NCBI RefSeq assembly: GCF_038622445.1
Contig: NZ_CP152019.1
Span: 3,818,501 to 3,882,500 of the forward strand
Direction: 5' to 3'
DNA length: 64,000 nt
Source: Sporosarcina sp. FSL K6-1522
GTDB lineage: Bacteria > Bacillota > Bacilli > Bacillales_A > Planococcaceae
Positions 9,502-18,411 of this stretch are shown here, piece after piece. The position numbers were made by a program, and so were the translations under genes. The first letter of the stretch is position 1. Each line of letters begins with the position of its first letter. The notes under the pieces were generated by a model that was not told where the DNA came from, searched no databases, and saw nothing but the letters and a program-made list of their open reading frames with translations.

Positions 9502-10400
9502 AGCGCAGTATCCCTCCGGTCCATCGCATATAATAACTGTTCAAAAGTTCCCAACAACGGTAATGACTTACCACGATACAGCGCCTTCTGTCTAACAGCC
9601 GTCACAATCGTCTCAATCTCCATCGGACGCCCCGCTAGACGGTCCGCTAACATGGAAGAGCGATTGCGAGCAGTCTTCCTACAAACGTCCGCTACAGCTT
9701 CATAAGGCAAGATGGCTTGCATCTCCGAAAAAGCATCGATGAGTTCATCATACAACGACGTAAACAACGATTCACAATGAGCGTCTGTTAACAACACTCC
9801 GTTCTCTACTTCAAGAATCGCCGTTAGCGGATTGATCATACAATTAATGAGTACTTTTCGCATGAGAATCTGTTCGGCATTCGTATGATAACTAACCGGA
9901 AAGTTTTTTGAATCAAGCTGTTCAACCGCATCAAACTGATGGCCATTTCCTCGTGCCGGTGCAATCGTTAACATACCAACGCCATTATGTTTCACCGTGC
10001 AATCATCCATCCGCTGCGCACCATGTTCAACCGTCGCAAATGCAACATTAGACAACGCTGTGTCATTCACTAACGCAAGATGACCGATGCCATTCTGGAC
10101 AAACAAAGTCGGATTATTCATGTCCGCTCGTTCCATGTCTTCTAACAACGCACGTATCCCCGCATATTTGACTGCTACAATCCATAGCGCCTTTTGTGGC
10201 AGCTCCCGTATATGCGTCGTTGCAGCCGCCTGAAACTCGCTTGTTGTCCCATCCTGATTCACTCGTCGGATACCATCCTGTTGAATCTGTTGTGCCTGTT
10301 CTGTCCTTCTGACGTAAAATGTTACGCTCATCTTCGCTTCAGCGAAAAACGAGCCAAGCAATAAACCAATTGATCCCGCTCCTGCAATAACCACTTCCAT
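9498..10400 (-). CDS. 2-dehydropantoate 2-reductase (PanE/ApbA family)
   Basis: NADPH-dependent ketopantoate reductase family, the third step of pantothenate and coenzyme A synthesis. The 300-residue protein starts with the Rossmann motif GAGSIGLLLG (7-16); the central K-V-L-I-N-C-M-I-N segment near residue 190 carries the family Lys and Asn positions, followed by the all-helical C-terminal domain. B. subtilis has this paralogue (ylbQ) at the same locus. Whether it is the main PanE or a side activity cannot be told from sequence alone. Confidence 0.85.
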   Translation of the reverse strand: MEVVIAGAGSIGLLLGSFFAEAKMSVTFYVRRTEQAQQIQQDGIRRVNQDGTTSEFQAAATTHIRELPQKALWIVAVKYAGIRALLEDMERADMNNPTLFVQNGIGHLALVNDTALSNVAFATVEHGAQRMDDCTVKHNGVGMLTIAPARGNGHQFDAVEQLDSKNFPVSYHTNAEQILMRKVLINCMINPLTAILEVENGVLLTDAHCESLFTSLYDELIDAFSEMQAILPYEAVADVCRKTARNRSSMLADRLAGRPMEIETIVTAVRQKALYRGKSLPLLGTFEQLLYAMDRRDTAL

Positions 10401-10465
10401 CGGTTATTCCCCCTTATTCCTTCTCTCTAACGTTTTCAACTAAACGACTTTTTCATCCTCCAATG

Positions 10466-10495
10466 AAAAGACCCACCTGAATACGGGTGGGCCTT
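10466..10495 (-). terminator. Terminator after acyl-CoA carboxylase operon
   Basis: Stem CCCACC/GGTGGG with an 8-nt loop directly after the carboxyltransferase stop, followed on the minus strand by TCTTTTC. It isolates the carboxylase genes from the ketopantoate reductase gene. Confidence 0.85.
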
Positions 10496-10510
10496 TCACT
10501 CTTCAACTGA

Positions 10511-12043
10511 TTATACAGGATAAACCGGATGTTTTCTCGGTGGTTGTGGAAGTTCTTTCGTGCTATAGAAACGGAATCGATCTGCAAGCACTTCACGCAA
10601 GCTAGATGGCGCGACAATTTCATCAATGATCAATTCAGATGCCATTTTGTAAATATCGATTTCTTCCTTGTACTCCTGGTGCTTCTCTTGCACAAAAGCA
10701 AGACGCTCTTTTGGATCTACAATCGCTTCAATTTTGTTTGAATAGACGGCATTCACGGCTGCTTCTGGCCCCATCACTGCGATTTGCGCCATCGGCAATG
10801 CGATACACACGTCCGGCTCAAATGCGGGCCCCGACATCGCGTACAAGCCAGCGCCATAGGCTTTGCGAACAATAACAGAAATTTTCGGCACCGTAGCCGA
10901 ACTCATCGCCATAATCAGTTTCGCACCGTGACGAATGATCCCTGCACGCTCCACTTTCGTCCCAATCATAAAACCTGGTACATCCGCGAGGAATAGCAGT
11001 GGAATCGAAAATGCATCACATAGATTAATGAATTTCGTCGCCTTGTCCGACGAATCGACGAACAATACGCCACCCTTCACTTTCGGCTGATTTGCTACAA
11101 TACCTACCGCTTGCCCTTCAATCCGTGCAAAACCAGTAATGATTTCAGGTGCAAACAATTTCTTAATGTCAAAGAAGCTACCTTCGTCAACGAGCGCATC
11201 AATCGCTTCATACATATCGAATGGCGCATTTTGGTTTTCAGGAATAATCTCCTCAAGCGAACGTCCCTCTTTCGCTCCCAAAGCCCCCTTTAATGCAGGT
11301 TGCTCCGTAAAATTCGCCGGGAAGTAGCTAAGGTAACGACGCGCTTCTTCAATCGCTTCTTCCTCATTCGCCGCCAGCACGTCCCCACAACCGCTGACTG
11401 AACAATGCATACGAGCGCCACCCATTTCCTCCAGCGTCACTTTTTCTCCAATGACTTTCTCCGCCATACGCGGCGAACCCAAATACATCGACGCATTGCC
11501 TTCCACCATAATGACTGTATCGCAAAATGCCGGGATATACGCACCGCCTGCTGCCGAAGGACCGAACAGAATACATATTTGGGGGATGAAACCAGACAAC
11601 CTCACCTGATTATGGAATATCTTCCCCGCTCCACGACGATTCGGGAACATGTCCAACTGATCTGTAATGCGAGCGCCTGCCGAATCGACAAGATACAGCA
11701 TCGGCACACGGTTTTTCTCAGCGATTTCTTGAATACGAATAATTTTTTCAACCGTGCGAGACCCCCAAGAGCCCGCCTTCACCGTTGAATCATTCGCCAT
11801 CACACAGACTGTCTGCCCATTGACTTTCCCCATAGCCGTGACAACACCATCTGCCGGTAAATCCCCCGCTTCACAATTTGCAAAACGCCCGTCTTCTGTG
11901 TAATTTCCTTCGTCAAAAAGAAGTTTGAGTCGATCCCGTACAAATAATTTGTTCTGTTCCTTCAACTTCTCGTGATATTTAGCATGTCCGCCAGCAAAAA
12001 TCGCTTGTAGCCTATCCTCAAGTTTTTCATTATATGTTGTCAT
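10511..12043 (-). CDS. Acyl-CoA carboxylase, carboxyltransferase subunit (YngE/PccB type)
   Basis: Carboxyltransferase half of a biotin-dependent acyl-CoA carboxylase; it moves CO2 from carboxybiotin to an acyl-CoA (propionyl-, methylcrotonyl- or similar). From the ATG at 12043 it has 510 residues, as in YngE and MccB/PccB. It has both crotonase-like halves with the oxyanion-hole segments GPSAAGGAY (near 168) and RKAYGAGLYAM (near 405). The frame continues 8 codons upstream, but those codons contain the AAGGGG ribosome site. The biotin carrier and biotin carboxylase genes lie just upstream in the same direction. Substrate choice is unproven; in B. subtilis the related genes belong to the mother-cell yng operon. 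Confidence 0.9.
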   Translation of the reverse strand: MTTYNEKLEDRLQAIFAGGHAKYHEKLKEQNKLFVRDRLKLLFDEGNYTEDGRFANCEAGDLPADGVVTAMGKVNGQTVCVMANDSTVKAGSWGSRTVEKIIRIQEIAEKNRVPMLYLVDSAGARITDQLDMFPNRRGAGKIFHNQVRLSGFIPQICILFGPSAAGGAYIPAFCDTVIMVEGNASMYLGSPRMAEKVIGEKVTLEEMGGARMHCSVSGCGDVLAANEEEAIEEARRYLSYFPANFTEQPALKGALGAKEGRSLEEIIPENQNAPFDMYEAIDALVDEGSFFDIKKLFAPEIITGFARIEGQAVGIVANQPKVKGGVLFVDSSDKATKFINLCDAFSIPLLFLADVPGFMIGTKVERAGIIRHGAKLIMAMSSATVPKISVIVRKAYGAGLYAMSGPAFEPDVCIALPMAQIAVMGPEAAVNAVYSNKIEAIVDPKERLAFVQEKHQEYKEEIDIYKMASELIIDEIVAPSSLREVLADRFRFYSTKELPQPPRKHPVYPV

Positions 12044-12106
12044 TTCAATACCCCTTCCCATTCCCAACTTCCCTCACAATGAGCGAGCACTTTACATACA
12101 CACTTT

Positions 12107-12322
12107 TTAAGCTTCGATTGTCAATAAGACGTCTTCTTCGTTGACGAAGTCACTCACTTGCACATTGATAGACGTCACTTTACCAGCGACTTCTGCTTCC
12201 ACTGGAATTTCCATCTTCATCGATTCCAGCACAATGACCACTTGCCCCGCCGTTACCTCTTCCCCTTCTGCTACATTCACCGTGAATACTGTTCCTGCCA
12301 TCGTTGATTTTACTTGAGTCAT
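12107..12322 (-). CDS. Biotin/lipoyl attachment protein (biotin carrier, YngHB type)
   Basis: Small 71-residue biotin carrier made only of the attachment domain, with the biotinylation motif ESMKMEIP (Lys near residue 35). The start at 12322 (MTQVKSTMAG) has an AAAGGGGGAGA ribosome site and overlaps the biotin carboxylase stop as ATGA. It would shuttle carboxybiotin between the biotin carboxylase upstream and the carboxyltransferase downstream. A free-standing carrier of this size is typical for the yng-type enzyme. Confidence 0.93.
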   Translation of the reverse strand: MTQVKSTMAGTVFTVNVAEGEEVTAGQVVIVLESMKMEIPVEAEVAGKVTSINVQVSDFVNEEDVLLTIEA

Positions 12323-13680
12323 TTTATCGTCTCCCCCTTTTGTTTTTCGAACCACGTTGCTAAAACCGCCGTTGAATAGTCACCAGCCAAAAAATCCTCT
12401 GATGCTAGAAACTTATCAAAAAACGGTATATTCGTTTTCAAACCTACAACTCCTACTTGTGAAAGAAATGCTTTCGACCGTTCAATTGCCTCACTTCGCG
12501 TCGGCGCATGGACAATCACCTTTGAAATCAGTGGGTCATAGAATGGTGTCACTTTTCCACCTTCAACATAACCCGAATCGATACGAACCCCCGTCGTATC
12601 TCCCCAATCCAGTTTCGTAATCGCTCCCGGCGAAGGCATAAATTTGACTGGATCCTCTGCGTAAATACGGAATTCAATGGCATGGCCAGTCGACGTGATT
12701 GCAGCCTGACTTTTCACTGGGAGTTCATTCCCCTTGGCTACTTCAATTTGCCATTCAACAAGATCGTATCCCGTTACTTGCTCCGTCACCGGATGCTCGA
12801 CTTGTAACCTCGTATTCATTTCCAAAAAGTAAATGTCATTGTTGTTATCAACGATAAATTCAACAGTTCCCGCATTTTTATAAGCAACAGCTTTTGCCGC
12901 ATCGACTGCTGCCTGATACAAACGATCCTTCGCTTCTTGTGGTAAATGCGGTGACGGTGATTCTTCAATTACTTTTTGATTGCGCCGTTGGACGGAGCAA
13001 TTACGTTCAAATAGATGCACGACGTTGCCGGCATGATCTCCAAAAACCTGTACTTCGATATGGCGTGCATCCGCAATAAATTTTTCAAGGAAGACGACAT
13101 CATCCCCAAAATACGCTTTCGCACGGCTTTTGACAGATTGAAAGTGTTGACCGAGCGCTTGCTCATCTTCGCAACGCACCATGCCAATTCCTCCGCCACC
13201 CGCACTTGCCTTCAACATAACCGGATAACCGATATCCTGTGCTGCTTGTACCGCCTCATCCAAAGAAGCAATCCCCTCATCCGTCCCAGGCACAACTGGC
13301 ACCCCTGCCGCTTGCATCGTCACCCGCGAACCGATTTTATCGCCCATTTGGTCAATGGTATCTGCATCTGGCCCGATAAACGCTATACCGGCCTGTTGAA
13401 CTTTTCGCACAAACTCTGCATTTTCCGATAGCAATCCATATCCAGGATGAATGGCATCAACACCGTTTTGAAGCGCAATATCAATAATAACGTCCGCTTG
13501 TAAATATGATTGTTGCACTTGTGCAGGTCCCAGTAGAAACGCCTCGTCCGCCTCTTTCACAAACGGCATATCGCTATCTGCTTCCGAATAGACGGCGACT
13601 GTTCCAATACCAAGACGCTGACAAGTCCTGATAATTCGAAGTGCGATTTCCCCACGATTCGCAACTAATATTTTATCCAT
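12319..13680 (-). CDS. Biotin carboxylase subunit of acyl-CoA carboxylase (YngHA type)
   Basis: ATP-grasp enzyme that carboxylates biotin with bicarbonate. The 453-residue product starts MDKILVANRGEIALRI; it has the glycine-rich ATP loop KASAGGGGIGM near residue 155 (Ile where AccC has Arg or Lys, as I recall for YngH-type proteins), and the EMNTRLQVEHPVTE active-site segment near residue 285. The start at 13680 has a GGGGGGATT ribosome site. About 150 bp upstream lies a copy of repeat family A whose terminal hairpin faces this start codon. Confidence 0.92.
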   Translation of the reverse strand: MDKILVANRGEIALRIIRTCQRLGIGTVAVYSEADSDMPFVKEADEAFLLGPAQVQQSYLQADVIIDIALQNGVDAIHPGYGLLSENAEFVRKVQQAGIAFIGPDADTIDQMGDKIGSRVTMQAAGVPVVPGTDEGIASLDEAVQAAQDIGYPVMLKASAGGGGIGMVRCEDEQALGQHFQSVKSRAKAYFGDDVVFLEKFIADARHIEVQVFGDHAGNVVHLFERNCSVQRRNQKVIEESPSPHLPQEAKDRLYQAAVDAAKAVAYKNAGTVEFIVDNNNDIYFLEMNTRLQVEHPVTEQVTGYDLVEWQIEVAKGNELPVKSQAAITSTGHAIEFRIYAEDPVKFMPSPGAITKLDWGDTTGVRIDSGYVEGGKVTPFYDPLISKVIVHAPTRSEAIERSKAFLSQVGVVGLKTNIPFFDKFLASEDFLAGDYSTAVLATWFEKQKGETIK

Positions 13681-13828
13681 AACAATCCCCCCAGCCATTT
13701 GATCGTGAACATATCCTTTCCCATATCTAGTTTATACGAAAAATGAAACCGTTTACAAGCTTTGTCTGAAAAAAAGATCTTTTCGTACCATTCCAACTCG
13801 ACAAATAACCGGATGAGTAAAGAATAAT

Positions 13829-14054
13829 CAATTACGCCTCGGCGTAATTGCGTCCAGATTTTTTTCGAGCGAGCTCGAAAAGCTCCTCTAAAAATCTGTG
13901 ACATCCGCCGGAGGCTTTATCTTCGTTTAGCAGGTGTTTGAACACCCACTGAACAGGAAACAAAACCGCATTCATCTCGCCACCTATCGAGGTGGAAGTT
14001 TTCTGTAGCTGACGCTTCGCTTTCAGTACAAAAAGATTTGCTGAATGAAGATAA
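13829..14054 (-). repeat. Family A structured intergenic repeat, copy A1
   Basis: This element fills most of the 395-bp gap between the crotonase and biotin carboxylase genes. Read on the minus strand it has: an outer stem from TATCTTCATTCAGC at its 5' end to a matching GAAGATAAAG; inner hairpins CCACCT/AGGTGG and GGTGTT/AACACC; the invariant linker CCTCCGGCGGATGTCACAG; a CAGATTTTT/AAAAATCTG stem with a TCGAGCTCGCTCGA-type top; and the terminal hairpin CAATTACGCC/GGCGTAATTG. Five more copies occur in the window (A2-A6). The terminal hairpin lies 148 bp before the biotin carboxylase start. Confidence 0.9.
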
Positions 14055-14075
14055 ACGCTGCAGACGAACGCTATT

Positions 14076-14834
14076 TTATTTTTTAGCAAAAAAACGATCG
14101 ACTGCTTCATGATGCGCTTCAGCTTCCCAAAGAATCGAACATTGGCGCGATTCTTCTAGCATACGGTCACGCATAAAATCAGCTGTCCATTTGCGAATGG
14201 CAACCGTTTTATATGCTCGGTGCACAGACGGATGAATGCGAGACATTTTAGCAAGAAAATGCTTAAGCCCCTCTTCTGCATTCCCTTCATACACTTCCGT
14301 CGCCCAGCCATCAGCAAGTAGCGATTCAGCTGTGTGCACCTCAGCCTCCGATAAAAAACGAAACGCTTGGTCATGCTTCCCCGACTTCTCAAATAATAGC
14401 GTCGCACCGCCCCAACCTGTCGTAATTGCTAACGTCCCTTGAATGAAACCTGCTTTCGCACGCGCGGATACTACTCGGTAATCGCATGCTGTCGCGATTT
14501 CACAACCTCCGCCAACAGCTACGCCATTGACAAGTGCAATCACTGGCACCGGCAATGTGGCGACTCGATATAACAAATCGGTCATTTTACTCAACATCGG
14601 AAAAGCCTCATTCGCTGTACGTAAGGCATGGAATTCTGCAAGGTCCCCTCCCGAACAAAATGCACGATCTCCCGCCCCAGTTATGACAACGTAGGCTACT
14701 TCAGGATGGTCTTCTATACGATCCAAAAATCGTTCAAGCCCTTCCATCACCTGATGATTCACCGCATTGCGCATGTCAGGACGATCGATGGTAAACGTCG
14801 CAATCCCATTGTCAATTTGAATATCGTAAGCCAT
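14076..14834 (-). CDS. Enoyl-CoA hydratase/isomerase family protein (possible acyl-CoA decarboxylase type)
   Basis: Crotonase-fold protein of 252 residues. The CoA-binding/oxyanion segments FCSGGDL (near 60) and NGVAVGGGCEIA (near 100) are intact. Of the two catalytic glutamates of true hydratases, the first (in GGGCE) is kept, but the position 20 residues on is Gln (FIQGTL), followed by TTGWGG. A WGG motif at this place is seen in the ECHDC1-like decarboxylase branch, so simple enoyl-CoA hydration is doubtful. The ATG at 14834 has a GGGGGA ribosome site. It lies upstream of the acyl-CoA carboxylase genes in the same direction, with repeat A1 between. Confidence 0.8.
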   Translation of the reverse strand: MAYDIQIDNGIATFTIDRPDMRNAVNHQVMEGLERFLDRIEDHPEVAYVVITGAGDRAFCSGGDLAEFHALRTANEAFPMLSKMTDLLYRVATLPVPVIALVNGVAVGGGCEIATACDYRVVSARAKAGFIQGTLAITTGWGGATLLFEKSGKHDQAFRFLSEAEVHTAESLLADGWATEVYEGNAEEGLKHFLAKMSRIHPSVHRAYKTVAIRKWTADFMRDRMLEESRQCSILWEAEAHHEAVDRFFAKK

Positions 14835-14952
14835 ATCCATTCCCCCATTATCTGTTTTTTCACTTTTCATTGTACCGATTTATCTACGATGAATACAACT
14901 ATGTACGGAAAAGATTTCATAAAATATAACTCATTTTCATCTACGAACGACA

Positions 14953-15073
14953 ATGTCTAGCTCCAGCGGCCAGATGCTCGGGTCACTTCGGTCTTGCTAA
15001 TAAAGGCAAAAAGCGCCTTTATTTTCAAGCCCTCCAGTGCCTGTCGCATCTTGCAGGCCGCTTTCGCCTTTCA
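14953..15073. repeat. Family B repeat, copy B1
   Basis: Starts with GTCTAGCTCCAGCGGCCAG and contains the hairpin AAAGGCAAAAAGCGCCTTT, then CAAGCCCTCCAGTGCCTGTCGC and GCTTTCGCCTTT. Related copies lie at 22795-22960 (inverted) and inside repeat A3 (43311-43432, inverted), with shorter pieces at 24150 and 44232. Lies in the gap between the crotonase gene and the rpmF terminator. Confidence 0.8.
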
Positions 15074-15078
15074 ATAGA

Positions 15079-15118
15079 AAAAAGGCTACCGTGAGCCATG
15101 GTCTCACGGTAGCCTTTT
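15079..15118 (-). terminator. Terminator after rpmF
   Basis: Perfect 13-bp stem AGGCTACCGTGAG/CTCACGGTAGCCT with a 7-nt loop, flanked on the minus strand by a T run. Typical Rho-independent terminator for the ylbN-rpmF unit. Confidence 0.95.
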
Positions 15119-15133
15119 ATAGGCAAATCTTAC

Positions 15134-15307
15134 TTATTTACCTACAACTTCTTTTCCTTTGTATTGACCGCATGATTTACAAATGCGGTGAGCCAATTTG
15201 ATTTCGCCACAGTTATCACAAGTAGTCATTCCCGGTACTTGCAATTTATAATGCGTACGGCGTTTGTTTTTAACTGTTTTGGATGTTCTTCTTTTTGGTA
15301 CAGCCAT
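15134..15307 (-). CDS. rpmF: 50S ribosomal protein L32
   Basis: 57-residue ribosomal protein starting [10 protein letters not shown], with the zinc-ribbon cysteines C-x2-C (CDNC) and C-x2-C (CKSC). All four Cys are present, so this is the zinc-binding form. A perfect AAGGAGG ribosome site lies 8 nt before the ATG at 15307. It follows ylbN by 23 bp; ylbN-rpmF is the conserved pair in most bacteria. Confidence 0.98.
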   Translation of the reverse strand: MAVPKRRTSKTVKNKRRTHYKLQVPGMTTCDNCGEIKLAHRICKSCGQYKGKEVVGK

Positions 15308-15330
15308 CTGGGGCACCTCCTTACGATCGC

Positions 15331-15864
15331 CTATTCGTCCTTGGATTCAAAGAATTTTGCCAAACCGGCAAGTCTCGGATCCACTTTCGTTTCCAGTTCC
15401 TCAAGGAGCCTGGCATTGTACGCCTCATCAGTTGTATATGACCAGCCTTTTCCTTCAGCCTGTTGCATTTCATCCGCTTTATCGCTGAATATTTGCAAGG
15501 GCACTTCAAGGAGGACGAGCTCCTCAAAGACAGGGGTCGGATCGATGACTTCTCCCACAACAGGATGGATTTCATCGTCTGTCGCTAGCACATCCTCATC
15601 CCAGCTGAATTGTTCATCAGCTTCGATTGAAAACGGCAGTTCGACGTCTTCCCATGTACGGGAACAAGGCAATGTCATTGTCCCTTCGAGCCGGAATCGG
15701 CATGCCAATTTCTTAGCACCGATTGTACAACTCCCGGTCACTCGGACAGGCGTAATATTCCGGATTTCCGGGTTCCGTATTTTAACGGACTCAAGGTCGA
15801 CAGCTTCGTCAAGCGGCATCGCACCTTGCCTGTATCTCTGCAATTGATGGATTGACCATTTCAT
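15331..15864 (-). CDS. ylbN: YceD/DUF177 family protein (YlbN)
   Basis: 177-residue acidic protein of the YceD/DUF177 family, which is linked to 23S rRNA accumulation in other bacteria. The frame is open much further upstream, but the start [14 protein letters not shown] at 15864 has a GAGGTGA ribosome site and matches the family N-terminus. The central [16 protein letters not shown] segment contains the two family cysteines. Co-transcribed with rpmF; divergent from tmcAL with a 126-bp gap. Confidence 0.92.
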   Translation of the reverse strand: MKWSIHQLQRYRQGAMPLDEAVDLESVKIRNPEIRNITPVRVTGSCTIGAKKLACRFRLEGTMTLPCSRTWEDVELPFSIEADEQFSWDEDVLATDDEIHPVVGEVIDPTPVFEELVLLEVPLQIFSDKADEMQQAEGKGWSYTTDEAYNARLLEELETKVDPRLAGLAKFFESKDE

Positions 15865-15990
15865 GTCTATCACCTCAAGACAACAATGTTGATTATATAA
15901 TGGGCGAAAAGGGATGTCAAGATATTTTCTTGTCACTTCATCAGCCGCATAGGTATAATTACAATACATTGTAACAAAGGAGTGACGACT

Positions 15991-17187
15991 TTGAAAGCGA
16001 CAGGAATTGTTGTTGAATATAATCCGTTCCATAACGGACACTTATACCATGCACGGCAAGCGAAAAAAATCACAGAGGCTGATGTTATCATTGCGGTCAT
16101 GAGTGGGAATTTCTTGCAACGGGGAGAACCTGCTTTCGTTGATAAATGGGCCCGTACGCAAATGGCCTTACAAAACGGCGTAGACGTCGTTTTTGAGCTC
16201 CCTTACGCTTTTGCGACCGCTAATGCTCCTTCCTTCGCCAAAGGCGCTATACAGCTACTAGACGCCGCACAATGCAGTGCTTTTTGCTTCGGTAGCGAAG
16301 ACGGGGAAATCGAGCCACTCGAAAGAAGTTTTCAGCTCATTCAACAGGCTGGAGAGCATTATGAGCAACTTATCAAAGATGCCACTCGCCGTGGACTAAG
16401 CTATCCGAAAGCGTTAAATGAAGCGTATGTCGCTACTGCGAATACCTCAGCAATCAATGGTACACTGGCGGATTTATCGAAGCCGAATAATATATTAGGT
16501 TTTCATTATATGGAATCAGCCTACGCGATCGGCTCTACAATGACAGCCACTACAATTCCCCGGATTGTTGCGCAATACCATGACGACGCCATTGCGGGCA
16601 ATCAAATCGCCAGTGCAACAGGTATTCGTAAAGCTTTTTTTGAATCGGACACACTCGAAACCGTTACCGATTTCGTGCCAGGTGCGACACAAAACATTTT
16701 GCACAGCCAACAATCCTTTGGCAGTTGGACAGCATTTTATCCCTATCTGCGTTTCACGATTTTACGGGATGGTCCCGAACGCCTAAAAGCCATTGCGGAC
16801 ATTGCCGAGGGCATTGAAAACCTGTTTTATCGTGCAGCAACGACAAACACAACATTTGAAGGTTTCATGCAAGATGTCAAATCCAAACGCTATACATGGA
16901 CACGCCTTCAGCGAATGCTGACACATATCTTCACTGGCTTCACGTACGATTTACGAGACGACATGCAAACGCCTTCCTACTTACGCTTACTTGGAATGAC
17001 ACAAACAGGAAGACAATACCTGAATGAACAGAAAAAAAGGCTAAAGCTACCTGTTGTTAGCAAAGCAGCCGCCTTTTCAAATCCGTCCCTTCGGATGGAC
17101 ATTCACGCAGCAGACATGTACGCACTTGGTAAGGAAGACCCTTGCCTTGGTAGCGATTACACGACGCATCCAATCTTCATCCGATAG
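15991..17187 (+). CDS. tmcAL: TmcAL, tRNA(Met) cytidine acetate ligase (YlbM)
   Basis: Nucleotidyltransferase-fold enzyme that uses acetate and ATP to make N4-acetylcytidine at the wobble base of elongator tRNA-Met. The N-terminus MKATGIVVEYNPFHNGH holds the HNGH nucleotide-binding motif (14-17), followed by VMSGNFLQRGEPA near 37. The start is a TTG at 15991 with AAAGGAG 8 nt upstream; the frame also has a GTG at 15982 but that overlaps the ribosome site. 398 residues, as in B. subtilis YlbM. Convergent with ylbL, only 7 bp apart and without a clear hairpin between. Confidence 0.95.
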   Translation: MKATGIVVEYNPFHNGHLYHARQAKKITEADVIIAVMSGNFLQRGEPAFVDKWARTQMALQNGVDVVFELPYAFATANAPSFAKGAIQLLDAAQCSAFCFGSEDGEIEPLERSFQLIQQAGEHYEQLIKDATRRGLSYPKALNEAYVATANTSAINGTLADLSKPNNILGFHYMESAYAIGSTMTATTIPRIVAQYHDDAIAGNQIASATGIRKAFFESDTLETVTDFVPGATQNILHSQQSFGSWTAFYPYLRFTILRDGPERLKAIADIAEGIENLFYRAATTNTTFEGFMQDVKSKRYTWTRLQRMLTHIFTGFTYDLRDDMQTPSYLRLLGMTQTGRQYLNEQKKRLKLPVVSKAAAFSNPSLRMDIHAADMYALGKEDPCLGSDYTTHPIFIR

Positions 17188-17194
17188 ATAAAAT

Positions 17195-18241
17195 TCATTT
17201 TTCTTCTAATGATGCTAAATAATCCAGCGCATCATCAATCGTTATGACCGGCACGATTGTCATAGTCGTGCCAATTTTCTCTGCTGTTTTTACAGCTTCC
17301 TCATAGTTGGTCATAATTCCCGGATTTGCCGCCTTCACTTCCGCCGGTAAATCATCAGCTGGTGCAAAGAAAATTTCCACCCCCGCCTGGTCTGCAGCAA
17401 TCACTTTAAAGTCTGCGCCCCCAATACGGCCAACGGTTCCATCTTCTAGCATTTCTCCCGTTCCCGCGATGTTATAACCTTTTGTTAAGTCTTCGTCTAA
17501 CAAACGATTCATAATTTCAAGCGTGAACATCAGTCCAGCAGAAGGTCCGCCAATATCAGACGTTTTGAATTCGACTTCCGGATCTGTTGTCAATACCCGA
17601 TCCTCTTCAAAGCGTACGCCGAGTCCAGCACGCCCTTCACTGTCAGGGATTTCTTTCAATGTGACCGTCACATCGCGCAATTTGTCTCTCCTGTCTACAG
17701 ACAACAGCATGTCATCGCCCAATTTTTTATCGTCAATCAGCGTAAAGAATTGACCGGATTCTGTAAGTTCAGTACCGTCTACCGCATGAATTCTATCACC
17801 TGCTTCCAAAATACCATCTGCGGCTCCTCCTTCAAGGACCATCGTAACGAAAATTCCATTGTAATCGACGTCAACAGGCAGACCCGCTTTTTCAAATGCC
17901 ACTGTAATTGCATTGAACTGCGAACCGGACATCATGCGCCTCTGTCGTACATTATATTCCTTATCATTTTCTCCATCCCGCCGCACCTGATTAGCGGGAA
18001 GTAGTTTCTTGTTATCGGAAAACTTCGAGTACATATACAAAAATGGGGTCGCCTTAGAAACCGAAATCGTCATAAGACTAAATGTCCCCACATCATCCTG
18101 ATCTCCATCTGTCACTTCCACAAGCGGTGCTAAGTCATAAGCGCCCCCTGGTTGTGATATATATGCATCAAGTGGATAAACAAGCAAAATCGCAATGATG
18201 ACAAGGATAATGCCCGCTACGCCGAATTGCTTTTTTTTCAT
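17195..18241 (-). CDS. ylbL: SepM-family PDZ/Lon-like serine protease (YlbL)
   Basis: Membrane-tethered protease of 348 residues: a signal-anchor helix (about 6-24), a PDZ domain (about 125-200) and a Lon-type protease domain with the Ser-Lys dyad in GGPSAG (Ser234) and GGADFK (Lys279). In B. subtilis YlbL degrades the DNA-damage cell-division inhibitor YneA together with CtpA; in streptococci SepM processes a signalling peptide. Both dyad residues are present, so it should be active. It is convergent with tmcAL and divergent from ylbJ. Confidence 0.93.
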   Translation of the reverse strand: MKKKQFGVAGIILVIIAILLVYPLDAYISQPGGAYDLAPLVEVTDGDQDDVGTFSLMTISVSKATPFLYMYSKFSDNKKLLPANQVRRDGENDKEYNVRQRRMMSGSQFNAITVAFEKAGLPVDVDYNGIFVTMVLEGGAADGILEAGDRIHAVDGTELTESGQFFTLIDDKKLGDDMLLSVDRRDKLRDVTVTLKEIPDSEGRAGLGVRFEEDRVLTTDPEVEFKTSDIGGPSAGLMFTLEIMNRLLDEDLTKGYNIAGTGEMLEDGTVGRIGGADFKVIAADQAGVEIFFAPADDLPAEVKAANPGIMTNYEEAVKTAEKIGTTMTIVPVITIDDALDYLASLEEK

Positions 18242-18374
18242 GATTTGTGCACCTCCGTTAATAGCCTGTACTTTCTTTACATATACATGAGTGTAGCGCC
18301 GAAAAAAAAGCTGACAAACGATATTCTACCTGCTTTATGGTCCCGTAACAAGAATAAAGAAAGGAGCGATGTGT

Positions 18375-18407
18375 ATGAAAAATACCATGCATGCGCACAC
18401 ACTTTGA
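18375..18407 (+). CDS. Short leader ORF upstream of ylbJ
   Basis: An ATG with an excellent AAAGGAG ribosome site opens a 10-codon frame (MKNTMHAHTL) that ends 4 nt before the ATG proposed for ylbJ (TGATAAGATG). ylbJ itself has only a weak ribosome site, so ylbJ translation may depend on reinitiation after this peptide. A sequencing or natural frameshift joining the two frames is the alternative. Confidence 0.4.
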   Translation: MKNTMHAHTL

Positions 18408-18411
18408 TAAG

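Noticed and set aside
13829..14054. Family A copies as a transposon or IS with inverted ends
   Set aside because: The outer arms do pair, but they close only the 5' part of the element, copies differ in length (113-316 bp), no transposase is present and I see no target duplications; left as a structured repeat.
14628..14960. 110-codon plus-strand frame over the start of the crotonase gene
   Set aside because: Antisense to a gene with clear motifs; no ribosome site.
15188..15847. 219-codon frame on the plus strand over rpmF and ylbN
   Set aside because: Antisense shadow with low-complexity Ser-rich product; both minus-strand genes are well supported.
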